DNA of 64,000 nt from Bacteroidota bacterium (GCA_947477885.1 CANJUD010000013.1:45503-109502); one strand, 5' to 3'; positions 44,217 to 55,600 are shown, counted from the first letter of the stretch. Numbers and translations are program-made. The notes: generated by a model from the letters alone, not told the origin.

Positions 44217-46058
44217 ATGGAAACAACAGAAGAGCAAATATTAGAATCGGTGGTAATTCGCTTTGCGGGCGACAGCGGTGATGGCATGCAGCTTACAGGC
44301 ACGCAGTTTACAAACGCAGCCGCAATGTATGGGAACGACTTGGCAACCTTTCCTGATTTTCCTGCAGAGATAAGAGCTCCTCAAGGAACCTTGGCAGGTG
44401 TATCGGGATACCAAATACACTTTGGGTCTAAGAAAATTAACACACCCGGAGACACATGCGATGTGCTGGTGGCAATGAATGTGGCAGCCCTTAAAGCAAA
44501 TATTGAACAATTAAAACCAGGAGGAACTATCATAGTAAACAGCGACGGTTTTGATTCTAAAAACCTGAGACTTGCAAATGTTCCAGAAGACCAAAACCCA
44601 TTGGAGAATGGTAGTCTTGACAAGTTTGAAGTAAAAAAATTAGACATCACCAAGATAACCAGATTGGCTCTAGCAGACAGCGGAATGGGTACCAAAGAGA
44701 TTGACCGAACCAAAAACATGTTTGTGTTGGGCTTGATCTACTGGATGTATAATAGAAGTATTGATAAATCAATAGAGTTTATCAATAGTAAATTTAAGAA
44801 CAAACCACAGATTGCTGATGCAAACATTAAACTATTAAAAGCCGGTTACCATTATGGTGAAACAACTGAAACATTTAACTCTCGCTATGAAATAAAAGCA
44901 GCAGAAATGCCTGCGGGAGTTTATCGCAGTATTATGGGCAACCAAGCACTTGCATATGGTCTTGTTGCGGCATCCGTAAAAAGTGGATTACCTATATTTT
45001 TGGGAACATATCCTATTACTCCAGCTTCCGATATATTGCATGAGCTTTCTAAATATAAAAATTTTGGTGTTCGTACCTTTCAAGCAGAAGATGAAATAGC
45101 AGGCGTGTGTGCAGCTATTGGTGCATCTTATGGCGGCAGCATTGGTATTACCACATCAAGCGGTCCAGGTATCGCATTAAAAATGGAGGCAATAGGATTG
45201 GCAACAGTATTAGAGCTTCCACTAGTTATATGTAATATACAACGCGGTGGTCCAAGCACAGGATTGCCCACCAAAACAGAGCAATCAGATTTGATGCAAG
45301 CATTATACGGACGCAATGGCGAATGCCCTGTTCCCGTAATAGCTGCCGCAACACCCTTAGATTGTTTTGATATGGCTTTTGAAGCTGTAAGAATAGCCGC
45401 ACAACACATGATTCCGGTGTTTTTATTAAGTGACGGCTATATAGCAAATGGAGCAGAACCATGGTGTTTCCCACAGAGCAAAGATTTGCCCGAAATAAAA
45501 ATCGATTTTGCTAAAGCAACGGAAGAAAAATTTATGCCTTATGCCCGGGATGAAAAACTTTCTCGCCCGTGGGCTGTGCCTGGCACTCCAGGATTAGAAC
45601 ACCGTATTGGGGGATTAGAAAAACAACACATAACAGGCAATATTAGTTACGATGCTCATAACCATGAATTCATGGTAAAACTGCGTCAAGAAAAAGTAGA
45701 TAAAATAGCGGATGAAATTCCCTTGCAAACTATAGATAATGGCCCCGAAAAAGGAGAAGTTCTTATCATAGGCTGGGGAAGTACTTATGGAGCAATTAAA
45801 ACAGCCGTAGGGGCCTTGGTATTAGAAGGAAAAAGTGTTGCACACGCACATATCCGCTATTTAAATCCGCTTCCAAAAAATATTGGCGAACTATTAAAAA
45901 ACTATAATAAAGTAATAGTTGCAGAAATGAATAATGGACAACTAATAAAGATATTAAGAGATCGCTTTTTGGTTGACGCGATAGGTCTAAATAAAATACA
46001 AGGACAACCCTTTACAACAGAAGAAATAAAAACAAAACTATCTGAAATATTGGGATAG
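44217..46058 (+). CDS. korA: 2-oxoacid:ferredoxin oxidoreductase alpha subunit (gamma-alpha fusion)
   Basis: A 613-residue subunit. Residues 1 to about 190 are the gamma domain (RFAGDSGDGMQLTG), and the rest is the pyrimidine-binding alpha part (GTYPITPASDILHELSK, FQAEDEIAGVCAAIGASYGG, TSSGPGIALKMEAIGLA). With KorB it oxidises a 2-oxoacid (probably 2-oxoglutarate, judging from the KorA-type layout) to the acyl-CoA with ferredoxin reduction. It lies 40 bases upstream of korB. Confidence 0.92.
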   Translation: METTEEQILESVVIRFAGDSGDGMQLTGTQFTNAAAMYGNDLATFPDFPAEIRAPQGTLAGVSGYQIHFGSKKINTPGDTCDVLVAMNVAALKANIEQLKPGGTIIVNSDGFDSKNLRLANVPEDQNPLENGSLDKFEVKKLDITKITRLALADSGMGTKEIDRTKNMFVLGLIYWMYNRSIDKSIEFINSKFKNKPQIADANIKLLKAGYHYGETTETFNSRYEIKAAEMPAGVYRSIMGNQALAYGLVAASVKSGLPIFLGTYPITPASDILHELSKYKNFGVRTFQAEDEIAGVCAAIGASYGGSIGITTSSGPGIALKMEAIGLATVLELPLVICNIQRGGPSTGLPTKTEQSDLMQALYGRNGECPVPVIAAATPLDCFDMAFEAVRIAAQHMIPVFLLSDGYIANGAEPWCFPQSKDLPEIKIDFAKATEEKFMPYARDEKLSRPWAVPGTPGLEHRIGGLEKQHITGNISYDAHNHEFMVKLRQEKVDKIADEIPLQTIDNGPEKGEVLIIGWGSTYGAIKTAVGALVLEGKSVAHAHIRYLNPLPKNIGELLKNYNKVIVAEMNNGQLIKILRDRFLVDAIGLNKIQGQPFTTEEIKTKLSEILG

Positions 46059-46098
46059 TTTTTCGCATCAAACATTATAATATATAATAAATATTAAT

Positions 46099-47136
46099 AT
46101 GACTACACTTATCGATCAAACCGCTCCAAAGCTTTCACCAAAAGATTTTGTTAGCGACCAAGATGTACGCTGGTGCCCAGGTTGCGGAGACTATAGTATA
46201 TTGAAACAAGTACAAACAGTTTTGCCTGATTTGGGCAGGCCCAAAGAAGAATTTGTGTTTGTTTCCGGTATAGGATGCAGCAGTCGTTTTCCCTATTATA
46301 TGGATACTTATGGCATGCATAGTATTCATGGAAGAGCAGCAGCAATAGCAACCGGATTAAAGAGCAGCAGACCCGAATTATCTGTTTGGATGATTAGCGG
46401 AGATGGTGATTCTTTATCAATCGGAGGCAATCATTTTATACATTTGTTAAGAAGAAATTTGGATATAAATGTATTATTGTTCAACAACCAAATATACGGA
46501 CTTACGAAAGGACAATATTCTCCAACATCAGAAGAAGGGAAGGTGACAAAATCAACCCCTATGGGAAGTATAGACCACCCATTTAATCCTATTGCTTTAA
46601 GCTTGGGAGCCGATGCTACATTTGTTGCACGCACCATGGATCGCGACCCTAAACATATACAACAAATGCTACGCAGAGGGTATGATCATACAGGTACTTC
46701 GCTCATCGAAATATATCAGAATTGTAATGTATTCAATGATGGAGCTTTTGAAGTGTTCACAGAAAAAACATCTAAGAAAAACGAAACACTTTTTATAGAA
46801 AACGGACAACCACTTATTTTTGGAGAAAACAACGATAAAGGAATCATATTAGATGGTTTTAAACCCAAGGTTGTTAATCTTACCGAGGGTTATTCTGCAG
46901 CTGACTGTTGGGTGCATGATGAGCAAGACCAAGTGAAAGCAAATATTCTTGCCCGCTTCTTCGACAATCCAAATATTGAAGGGCACCTACCAAGACCTTT
47001 TGGTGTTTTTTATGCAATACCCCGACCAACCTATAATGATATGTTGAACCAGCAAATAGCATTCGCAATTGAAAAAAATGGCGAGGGGAATTTAGATAAA
47101 TTGATTGCTGGAAAGGAAACATGGACAATTAACTAA
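46099..47136 (+). CDS. korB: 2-oxoacid:ferredoxin oxidoreductase beta subunit
   Basis: A 345-residue TPP-binding partner of korA. The iron-sulfur/cofactor cysteines are in WCPGCGDYSI near the N-terminus; the TPP motif is GDGDSLSIGGNHFIHLLRRN with FNNQIYGLTKGQYSPTS. The set lacks a separate ferredoxin-like delta subunit, as is common in aerobic Bacteroidota. It completes the two-gene operon. Confidence 0.93.
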   Translation: MTTLIDQTAPKLSPKDFVSDQDVRWCPGCGDYSILKQVQTVLPDLGRPKEEFVFVSGIGCSSRFPYYMDTYGMHSIHGRAAAIATGLKSSRPELSVWMISGDGDSLSIGGNHFIHLLRRNLDINVLLFNNQIYGLTKGQYSPTSEEGKVTKSTPMGSIDHPFNPIALSLGADATFVARTMDRDPKHIQQMLRRGYDHTGTSLIEIYQNCNVFNDGAFEVFTEKTSKKNETLFIENGQPLIFGENNDKGIILDGFKPKVVNLTEGYSAADCWVHDEQDQVKANILARFFDNPNIEGHLPRPFGVFYAIPRPTYNDMLNQQIAFAIEKNGEGNLDKLIAGKETWTIN

Positions 47137-47193
47137 CTTTTCAAAAGCTATCACAAAAATTAAAATAAATAATACACATATATACAATATTAA

Positions 47194-49350
47194 ATGAAAA
47201 AACATATAATAACAGCATTAACAATTGTCTCATTTTCTTTTGCCTCTTTTGCAGATGAAGGAATGTGGCTACCCATTTTATTGGGCCAAAAAAACTATAA
47301 TCAAATGACGCAGATGGGGCTAAAATTAACCCAAGAGCAATTATATGATATAAACAATGCCAGCATGAAAGATGCGGTAATATGGTTTGGTGGCGGCTGC
47401 ACAGGCGAAGTTATTTCTAATGAAGGGCTTATTCTTACCAACCACCATTGCGGCTATGATGCAATTGCTACTTTAAGCACACCAGACAACAACCGTTTAG
47501 CGAATGGTTTTTGGGCTTTGGACAAATCACAAGAATTGCCAGCTCAAGGATTGTCCGTTGCTTTTCTGGTAAGAATGGAAGATGTTACGGAAAGAATGTT
47601 GGCTGAACTCGCAAAATACCCTGCCGACTCACAATTGTTTTATGCCCAAAAAGAAGGAGAAAAAATAGCTAAAGCAGCAAGAGAGGATGGCAAATATGAA
47701 GCTTTCGTGCGAGATATGTTTAAGGGCAATCAGTATTATATGTTTGTAATGGAACGTTATACCGATATACGCCTAGTTGGAACACCTCCAGAAAGCATTG
47801 GAAAATTTGGGGGAGATACCGATAATTGGATGTGGCCTAGACATACAGGCGATTTTAGCATCTTTCGTATATATGCCAACAAAGACAATAAGCCGGCCGC
47901 ATATAATACTCAAAATATTCCTTTTAAACCCAAGAAATATTTGCCGGTGTCACTCAAAGGTGCTGAAAATGGAGACTTTGCGATGATTTTTGGTTTTCCC
48001 GGCCGTACAAATCGATACGAAACCTCTATGGGTGTTAAGCTCGCAATTGAACAAACAAACCCGGCTATTGTGAAACTCCGCACCAAACGTTTGCAATTGA
48101 TGAAAGAACAAATGGATGCCAATGTTGCAGTTAGATTGCAGTTAGCGAGTCGCTATGCACAGATAGCAAACTATTGGAAATATTTTATAGGACAAACAGA
48201 GCAATTGAAACATAATAAAGTTTATGACCGCAAGTTTGCCGAAGAAGAAACATTTAAAAACTGGGCCTCAGCAAACCCAGGCTACTCCTCTATTTTTAGT
48301 AAAATGGAAAAAGAATATGATATATATAAAATGTATAATAAACACCAAGTGTATTTGGTTGAGGGAATACGTGGATCTATTTTAGTAGCATACGCATCTG
48401 CATTTCTGGATTTAGAAAAAGAATTGCTGAAAGATCAGCCAGACACTTCAAAAACACATGCACAAGTTCTTGTCTTAAAAGCTCGTTATGCTTCGTTTTA
48501 TAAAGCATTCTATAATAAAGAGAGTGACAAAGAAATAATGGCAGCAACCCTTGAAATGTATTATAATGATATTGACAAAGCACAACACCCCGAGATGCTA
48601 ACAAAACTTATGGCCAAGGCTAAAAAAGGAAAGGAGACAGAACTCATTAATAAAACCATTGAAAAAATAGTTAATAAAACTATTATAACAGACTCGGTAA
48701 AATTATTCAAGTTTTTGGATAAGCCTAATTTAAAAACAATCCAAAAAGATCCAGCAATTCAATATGCATTCGCATTCACAAAAAACTATAATAACAACTA
48801 CAAAAAGTATATTGACGCATTCAACTTTGCGAATGCCAACTTTGGCAACAAATATATGAAAGGTCTTATGGAAATGCAGCCTAATAAATATTTCTACCCC
48901 GACGCAAATAGCACGATGCGATGCACCTATGGAAACATAAAGGATTATAGTCCCAAAGATGCGGTGCATTTTTCTCATTTTACCACACTTAAAGGTATCA
49001 TGGAAAAAGAAGATCCAACAAGCGACGAATTTATAGTTCCAGCAAAACTTAAAGAATTATATAAAAGCAAAGACTACGGACAATATGTTGGAAAAGATGG
49101 AGAAGTTCCGGTTGGCTTTCTAACCACAAATGATATTACCGGAGGAAATAGTGGAAGCCCTGTAATAAATGCAAACGGAGAATTAATAGGAACAGCGTTT
49201 GATGGAAACTGGGAAGCCATGAGTGGGGATATAGCTTTTGATGCACAGTTTAAACGCACGATATGTGTAGATGTTCGCTATACATTGTTTATAATAGATA
49301 AACTTGGCGGGGCAACCAATTTGATAAAAGAAATGACTTTGGTAAAATAA
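47194..49350 (+). CDS. S46 family dipeptidyl peptidase (DPP7-like)
   Basis: A 718-residue exported serine peptidase. After a signal peptide (cut near SFA-D) the catalytic His is in TNHHCGY (residues 82-88), the Asp lies in GDTDNWMWPRHTGDF, and the Ser is Ser653 in GGNSGSP. The residue 18 positions after the Ser is Gly671 (AFDGNW). By analogy with the characterised S46 enzymes, a glycine there marks DPP7-type preference for hydrophobic residues, while arginine marks DPP11-type acidic preference. It trims dipeptides outside the inner membrane. Confidence 0.94.
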   Translation: MKKHIITALTIVSFSFASFADEGMWLPILLGQKNYNQMTQMGLKLTQEQLYDINNASMKDAVIWFGGGCTGEVISNEGLILTNHHCGYDAIATLSTPDNNRLANGFWALDKSQELPAQGLSVAFLVRMEDVTERMLAELAKYPADSQLFYAQKEGEKIAKAAREDGKYEAFVRDMFKGNQYYMFVMERYTDIRLVGTPPESIGKFGGDTDNWMWPRHTGDFSIFRIYANKDNKPAAYNTQNIPFKPKKYLPVSLKGAENGDFAMIFGFPGRTNRYETSMGVKLAIEQTNPAIVKLRTKRLQLMKEQMDANVAVRLQLASRYAQIANYWKYFIGQTEQLKHNKVYDRKFAEEETFKNWASANPGYSSIFSKMEKEYDIYKMYNKHQVYLVEGIRGSILVAYASAFLDLEKELLKDQPDTSKTHAQVLVLKARYASFYKAFYNKESDKEIMAATLEMYYNDIDKAQHPEMLTKLMAKAKKGKETELINKTIEKIVNKTIITDSVKLFKFLDKPNLKTIQKDPAIQYAFAFTKNYNNNYKKYIDAFNFANANFGNKYMKGLMEMQPNKYFYPDANSTMRCTYGNIKDYSPKDAVHFSHFTTLKGIMEKEDPTSDEFIVPAKLKELYKSKDYGQYVGKDGEVPVGFLTTNDITGGNSGSPVINANGELIGTAFDGNWEAMSGDIAFDAQFKRTICVDVRYTLFIIDKLGGATNLIKEMTLVK

Positions 49351-49407
49351 TATATTTTATTATAATCTTCAACATTATTGGCGGAGAATATAGTAACAAT
49401 TTCTCAT

Positions 49408-49860
49408 ATGAAGTATTATATATATATATTCGCATTTGTTTTTTTGTTTTCCTGTAAAAGCGAACACAAAACACCAGCTCCAGAAAAAGAGCCAGATACA
49501 ATAAAACATATGCCCGATGATATGGCAATGTATCAGCGTTATGGAGATAGCAACTTTATACCTAACAAACCGATTGATGCTATTATGGCTCAAGAGATTT
49601 TGAACGACAAGGATTCTTTTTTTGTAGAACTGAAAGGTAAAATTGTAGACGTGTGTCGCGAAGCTGGATGTTGGTGCGATATACAAACCGAAAAAACCCA
49701 AACACTTCATATTAGAACAGGAGGTAATTTTTTTTTGGATACAGCCGCCTTGGATAAGGAAGCTTTTTTTAAAGGATATTTATATAGACAAGACGACGAG
49801 CACAAGAACCCAAAGGGAGAAGTTACCTACTGGGCTACAGCCGCGTGGGTTCACAAGTAG
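49408..49860 (+). CDS. DUF4920 family lipoprotein
   Basis: A 150-residue lipoprotein with the lipobox LFSC (Cys16). The mature domain has KGKIVDVCREAGCWCDIQTEK (near 85-105), with the cysteine trio of DUF4920, and the closing EVTYWATAAWVHK. The role is unknown; the cysteines suggest metal or redox chemistry. A TTG at 49378 would extend the N-terminus by 10 residues but displace the signal sequence. Confidence 0.85.
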   Translation: MKYYIYIFAFVFLFSCKSEHKTPAPEKEPDTIKHMPDDMAMYQRYGDSNFIPNKPIDAIMAQEILNDKDSFFVELKGKIVDVCREAGCWCDIQTEKTQTLHIRTGGNFFLDTAALDKEAFFKGYLYRQDDEHKNPKGEVTYWATAAWVHK

Positions 49861-49872
49861 ATTATTATAATT

Positions 49873-50829
49873 ATGAAAAGAATTGGTATTATAGTCTTAA
49901 CATTTATATTTATTGCTCCCAAGGCTTTTTCTTGGGGTTTTCACGGGCACAAAATGGTTAACCACTCTGCGGTTTTTGCTCTCCCGCCAGAAATGTTTGT
50001 GTTCTATAAAAAATACATTGACTTTATTACCGACCACTCTGTTGACCCAGACCGCCGCAGGTATAGTGACCCAGAAGAGGCATGCAGACATTATATTGAT
50101 ATCGATTATTATGAAAAATCTCTGCCGATTGATACCATTCCTCATTATTGGACAGAGGCAGTAAAAACATATGGAAAAGATACACTCGCAGCCCACGGAA
50201 TAGTTCCTTGGCATATTATACTAATGAAAAACAGGCTGACAGAAGCTTTTAGAAACAAAGATATGATGGCTGTTCTTAGACTTTCTGCAGATATAGGGCA
50301 CTATATAGCAGATGCACACGTTCCGCTGCACACCACACATAATTACAATGGGCAGTTCTCTGGTCAATATGGGATTCATGCTTTTTGGGAATCACGCTTA
50401 CCGGAGCTTTTCTCTGGAGGATATGATTTGGTTATAGGACAATGTTATTATATAGACAGCCTAAATAAACAAATATGGCAAATAATTAACGACAGCTACG
50501 CTTGTCTAGATTCGGTTTTGGGATTTGAAAAAAAACTATCCAAGATATTTGGCGATGATCGAAAATATGGGTTTGAAGAAAAAAGCGGGCGAAATATAAA
50601 GGTTTACGCTGAAGATTTTTCGAAGGCATATGCTCGGATGCTAGATGACCAAGTTGAAAGAAGACTTAAGTTGTCAGCATTAATGACCGCAAGTGTTTGG
50701 TACACCTGTTGGTTTGATGCGGGACAACCTGTTTTGGATGGGCTTGATGCTTTTGACCCCCAGCAACAAACCTTGAAAGAACTTGATTTGGAAATAAAAC
50801 AATTGATGTTGGGCAGGCAAGAAGAATGA
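49873..50829 (+). CDS. Zinc-dependent phospholipase C-like/S1-P1 nuclease-fold protein
   Basis: A 318-residue exported protein. The signal peptide is cut before Trp21, whose amino group is a metal ligand in this fold. Metal-site histidines and aspartates follow: WGFHGHKMV, TDHSVDPDRRR, CRHYIDIDYYE, GHYIADAHVPLHTTHNYNGQ and GIHAFWESRLPE. It probably hydrolyses phospholipids or nucleic acids; the exact substrate is uncertain. It starts 12 bases after the DUF4920 gene. Confidence 0.87.
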   Translation: MKRIGIIVLTFIFIAPKAFSWGFHGHKMVNHSAVFALPPEMFVFYKKYIDFITDHSVDPDRRRYSDPEEACRHYIDIDYYEKSLPIDTIPHYWTEAVKTYGKDTLAAHGIVPWHIILMKNRLTEAFRNKDMMAVLRLSADIGHYIADAHVPLHTTHNYNGQFSGQYGIHAFWESRLPELFSGGYDLVIGQCYYIDSLNKQIWQIINDSYACLDSVLGFEKKLSKIFGDDRKYGFEEKSGRNIKVYAEDFSKAYARMLDDQVERRLKLSALMTASVWYTCWFDAGQPVLDGLDAFDPQQQTLKELDLEIKQLMLGRQEE

Positions 50830-50945
50830 TTTTAGGGCAAACTTTTGATTACCAATCATCAAGATTTTTTTTTATAATTCATCAAAACAGAAGGCTAACT
50901 TCGCAGCCTTTCCATAGAATTTTAAAGTAATAAAAAGACACAAGA

Positions 50946-52064
50946 ATGAAATTTATAGTATCAACCAACGACCTTCTTAAGCAACTTGATTTAGTAGACG
51001 GTGTAGTAGTTTCCAAACCCTTAATTCCTATTTTGGAAAACTTTCTTTTTGAAATAAAAGGAGGAAACCTTAAAATCACGACTACCGATTTAGAAACTTT
51101 TATGACTACCTCATTAAAAGTTGAAGCTGACAGCGACATTGATATTGCTGTTCCGTCCAAAGTCTCACTCGAAACCTTAAAAAACCTTCCTACTCAACCA
51201 GTTACGTTTTCAATAGACGAGGCTAGCAAAAGCATTGAAATAAATACTGGAAACGGAAGATACAAGCTAACAGGAAATGAGGCAAAAGATTTCCCCAAGT
51301 TTCCAGAGTTGGAAAGTGAGAATTCAATCGTGCTTTCATCGAAAGTATTATTAAAGGCTATTAATAAAACCATATTTGCGACAGGCACCGATGAGTTACG
51401 CATTAATTTGACAGGTGTTTATTGCCAAATCACAGATACCCATATCAACTTTGTTGCAACAGATGCAAATCGTTTAGTTAGAGTGCAAAGGAAGGGGTTT
51501 AAAAATGGCTTTGAAACATCTTTCATTCTGCCCAAAAAAGCAATGAACCTATTAAAAAACGCTCTTCCAAACGATGAAAGCCCCGTTAAAATAGAATTTA
51601 ACAGCTCTTATGCTTTTTTCTCTTTTACAGGCGTGAGTTTGATATGCAGACTAATAGATGAACGCTATCCAGACTATACCGCAGTAATACCTACCGAAAA
51701 TCCGAATAAATTAAGCATTAATCGCAACGATTTTATAAGTGCTATGAAAAGAGTTTCAATATACTCTAATAAAACCACCAATCAAGTTAGGCTGAAAATA
51801 GCAGGAAGCGAAATGACAATTTCTGCAGAAGATTACGATTTTGCAAACGAAGCTACAGAAAGGCTTTCCTGCAACTATGAGGGGGCCGACATCGAAATAG
51901 GTTTTAATGCACGATTTCTCACCGAGATGCTTAACGCCGTGGATACAGAAGAGGTTAAAATGGAGTTTTCTATGCCCAATCGGGCTGGCCTATTATTACC
52001 TTCTGAGAACGAAAGCGAGGAAGATATCCTTATGCTTATTATGCCAATGATGATAAACGTTTAA
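50946..52064 (+). CDS. dnaN: DNA polymerase III beta subunit (sliding clamp)
   Basis: A 372-residue clamp with the three repeated beta-clamp domains. The N-terminus MKFIVSTNDLLKQLDLVDGVV and the C-terminal ILMLIMPMM are typical. It keeps the polymerase on DNA and binds partners through the C-terminal pocket. dnaA and recF are not adjacent, which is usual for Bacteroidota. The 576-bp gap after it is AT-rich and repeat-bearing. Confidence 0.96.
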   Translation: MKFIVSTNDLLKQLDLVDGVVVSKPLIPILENFLFEIKGGNLKITTTDLETFMTTSLKVEADSDIDIAVPSKVSLETLKNLPTQPVTFSIDEASKSIEINTGNGRYKLTGNEAKDFPKFPELESENSIVLSSKVLLKAINKTIFATGTDELRINLTGVYCQITDTHINFVATDANRLVRVQRKGFKNGFETSFILPKKAMNLLKNALPNDESPVKIEFNSSYAFFSFTGVSLICRLIDERYPDYTAVIPTENPNKLSINRNDFISAMKRVSIYSNKTTNQVRLKIAGSEMTISAEDYDFANEATERLSCNYEGADIEIGFNARFLTEMLNAVDTEEVKMEFSMPNRAGLLLPSENESEEDILMLIMPMMINV

Positions 52065-52640
52065 AGAAGAAAGCAAGCACCTCCGCAGCTTTTTTTGACA
52101 CAAGCTATACTTTAAAATATTGTAGCTATAATAAAAGACATTGAAAATTGTCTTATCCAACATGTTTTGTTTTATTTATTCGGATAAAAACTAAACAAAA
52201 TCTTTTTTAAGGGTTTCCTGTATTATTATAGATAAAAGACATTGAAAATATAAAAGCCTGATATTCAAAATCTTTTTTTTTATAAAATCTTTTTTTTTAT
52301 AAAAAAGCACACTAATTTTCTATTAACAAGCAAAAACACACACACGCTCTTTAAAGTTAATGTTTTACTAGTAGTATTGTAAAACCTAGATAAAAAGCGG
52401 TTGCTAATTTCTTATTTATACCGAAAAAGACAATGTTCATTATTTTAAAATATTAACTAAACAAAAAGCCTATGTAAATTTTAAGTTATACTTTCCACAT
52501 TTTTTCACGTTTCATTTCAAATAAAAGCTTAACAAATCTTAAGGATAGAGCAGCCTTAGCGCTAAGCTTTTTTACACCAAAAAATATAGGTGTGTTTGCT
52601 CAACAATCAAATTATAAAACCAATTAAATTATATCAAAAT
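52065..52640. other. AT-rich gap with direct and tandem repeats after dnaN
   Basis: No gene is seen. It holds an 18-bp direct repeat ATAAAAGACATTGAAAAT at 52131-52148 and 52232-52249 (101-bp period), a perfect 17-bp tandem pair (AAAATC-T9-AT) at 52267-52283 and 52284-52300, and a terminator-like palindrome at 52555-52573. Sequences resembling DnaA boxes (TTATCCAAC near 52152, CTTTCCACA near 52494) are present but weak. It may carry promoter elements for the giant gene. Confidence 0.5.
52555..52573 (+). terminator. Palindrome plus T run, terminator-like
   Basis: CTTAGCGCTAAG (perfect 12-base palindrome) is followed by CTTTTTT. It is 68 bases before the giant gene start, so it may end a transcript from upstream or act as an attenuator. 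An ACACC/GGTGT hairpin follows at about 52574-52593. Confidence 0.5.
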
Positions 52641-55600
52641 ATGTTATATTTATCTACAAACCAAAAACTACTTAAACAGATCTGGCGGTCTGCATTAAGC
52701 TTATTGCTATTGATTATACTAAACAATGGCTATGTGAAGGCACAATTATCATCATATTATAATTTTGCACAATCGTCAGGGACTTACGCACCTCTGTCTA
52801 ATGCAAGAACAGTAGTATTTAATTCATCGAGTGCATCAACAGATGATGTAACTTCGGGTAGTATTGCTTTACCAAGCAACTTTAATTTTAATGGTACAAG
52901 CTATAGCAATATATATGTCAACACCAATGGATTTATTACCTTTGGAACTACAGCACCGGCGGGTTCCACATATAATTGTATAAGTGGTACCACTGCTTAT
53001 GGTGGAGCTATCGCATGTTTTAATAATGACATGCAGGGTTCTACCTATTCAGGTGCTGTATGTGAACTTAGTTATGAAACGGTGGTGAATGAATTTATTG
53101 TTCAATTTCAAGATTGGGGTAAATATGGCAATACTGCTGCAACCCGTTTCAATTGTCAAGTTAGACTTAATTTATGTAATAACGAAATAAAAATCGTTTA
53201 TGGTAACAACTTTGTTACAAACACAACCTATGCAATGATTGTTGGTTTGCGAGGTAGTGCAAATACAAACTTTCTTAACCGATTGAATAATACTGTTTCT
53301 CCAACATGGGCAAATACCATAACAGGAACAGCAAATACATCTTCAGTAAATTGGACCAGCACCTCATCGCCCGCATCAGGTTTAACTTTTACCTATACAC
53401 CAACAAGCGGTGCGGCCTATACGGTAAATAGCATTGCCTATAATTCTGCTTCAGTTGTAGCAGTAGCACCAGGTAATACAAACAAAGAAATTCTCCGTTT
53501 GGATATTGATGTCTCAGGCTCAACAGGCAGTGCAAAAGTACTTGACACTGTTTGGGTAACCTCAAATAATACAGCAGATGCTGATATCTCTTCGGTAAAA
53601 CTGTATTATTCTTTATATCCTACTTTCAGCACAAGCACAGCAACCCAATTGGGCTCGTCTACAACTTTTTCAAGCGGCGTAGCAAAGTTTAATACGCTAG
53701 CCAAAACATTGGCGTGTGCTGTCAATTATATTTATGTGGTATATAATATCTCGTCCAGTGCAACGGTTACAGATTATGCCGATGCCAAAATATCAACCAA
53801 CGATATTCGTATTAGTGGGGCAACATATCCGGCCTCAGTAAAATCGCCAGCAGGAAGCAGACAAATACTAACTCCAATTAGCTATGTTTCTTCAACAACA
53901 ACACAAAACAATGGATTATGGGTAGAAAAAGGGCAAACAGATAGAGAGATTATCGGTTTACAAATCCAGATGTCAGCGACTGGGGCATCTATCAATATTG
54001 ACTCTTTAGTATTCAATACTAGCGGAACTAATGGTACAAACAACGCAACTACCAATATTCAAAATGCCAAAGTTTGGTATACAGGGAATAGTAACACCTT
54101 TGCTACTACCACCCAATATGGTACCACAGTGGCAGCACCTTCAGGACAAATGAACTTTTTGAGTAGTATGAGTCTTTCAACAGGGACGAATTATTTTTGG
54201 CTTACTTATGAAATTAAAGCAACGGCCAACACAAATGATTCTGTTGATGCAAAGATTGTGAGGGCAGTAGTTGCAGGCACAGCACAAACACCTTCTATAA
54301 CAAACCCAACAGGCTACCGCGTAGTTCGCCCTGCCTATTGTGCTATAAATAACAGCTTTAACACCGCAACCTATTCAACCGCCGGAATTGTAAATATTAG
54401 CTACGGCACTATAAACAACACAACCTCAGCTGCTGGGGGGGCTGTTCCCGGATACAATAATTATCAAACCATACAAACCAATGCTCAAAGAAGCAGCAGT
54501 ATGCCCTTGAATATTACCTTGGGTAGTTATACAGGCAGTACGATAATTGGAATATGTGTATGGATTGATTTTAACCAAAACGGTGTATTTACCGATGCTG
54601 GTGAACAACTCGTTATTCCAGCTACAACTGCTGGTAATGCGGTTGGAAATACAACCAGTACTTATAATTTAAATATTCCTTGCACTGCTACTTTGGGACT
54701 TACCAAATTGAGAGTAATGAGTGCTTATTTGAGTAGTACCTATTGGGCTAGCTCGTGCCAAGCATCTGGATACGGCGAAACTGAGGATTATACTTTAAAT
54801 ATAACAGACAGTAACTATAGCTATGCTGCTTCTTATGCAACGCAAACGAATTTGCTAGATGTGAAGGCAGGAACAGTAAACAACCATATTATTGGAATAC
54901 CTGTAGTAATTAGCGGTTGTACAGGCTCTATTAGTGCAACTAGCTTTACTTTAAACACCAATGGCTCCACAAATGCATCGTCAGATATCGATTCAGCTCG
55001 GGTATACTGGACGGGCAATAGTTCTACATTTGCTACAACAACACAGTTTGGTAAAGTTGGTGGCCCCAATGGTTCATTTACCATAACAGGAAATAGGTCT
55101 ATGTTGTCTGATACTAATTGGTTTTGGTTGGCTTACGATTTAAACACAGGGGCCACCATAGGAAACTATATAGACGCAGAAGTAACTTCGGTTACTGTGG
55201 GATCAAATTCTTATTCGCCTTCCATTACAGCCCCAACGGGCAAAAGAACAGTTAACACGGATATGAGTTTCGTGAGTGCAACAGCTACCCAAAATCAATT
55301 GGGGGCGGTTGTAAAAAACACGAGATACAATCAAGTAATTGGGATTGAGGTCGTAATGTCAGCAGGGGCATCCGTTAATTTAACCCAACTAAAATGGGGG
55401 ACGAGTGGTTGTACCAATGCAGGTACAGATATAGATACTGCCCGTATTTATTATACTGGCAATAGCTCGGTATTTGCAACCACCACCTTGCATGGAACAT
55501 ATGTGCTAAACCCCAATGGTAACCAAACAAACAATACCACAAGATCCTTATTGCCCGGAACCAATTATTTTTGGGTTGCCTATAGTGTTAAGACAGGTGC

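Noticed and set aside
50830..50945. Origin directly upstream of dnaN
   Set aside because: The gap is short, has no DnaA-like box that I can see, and no dnaA gene is near.
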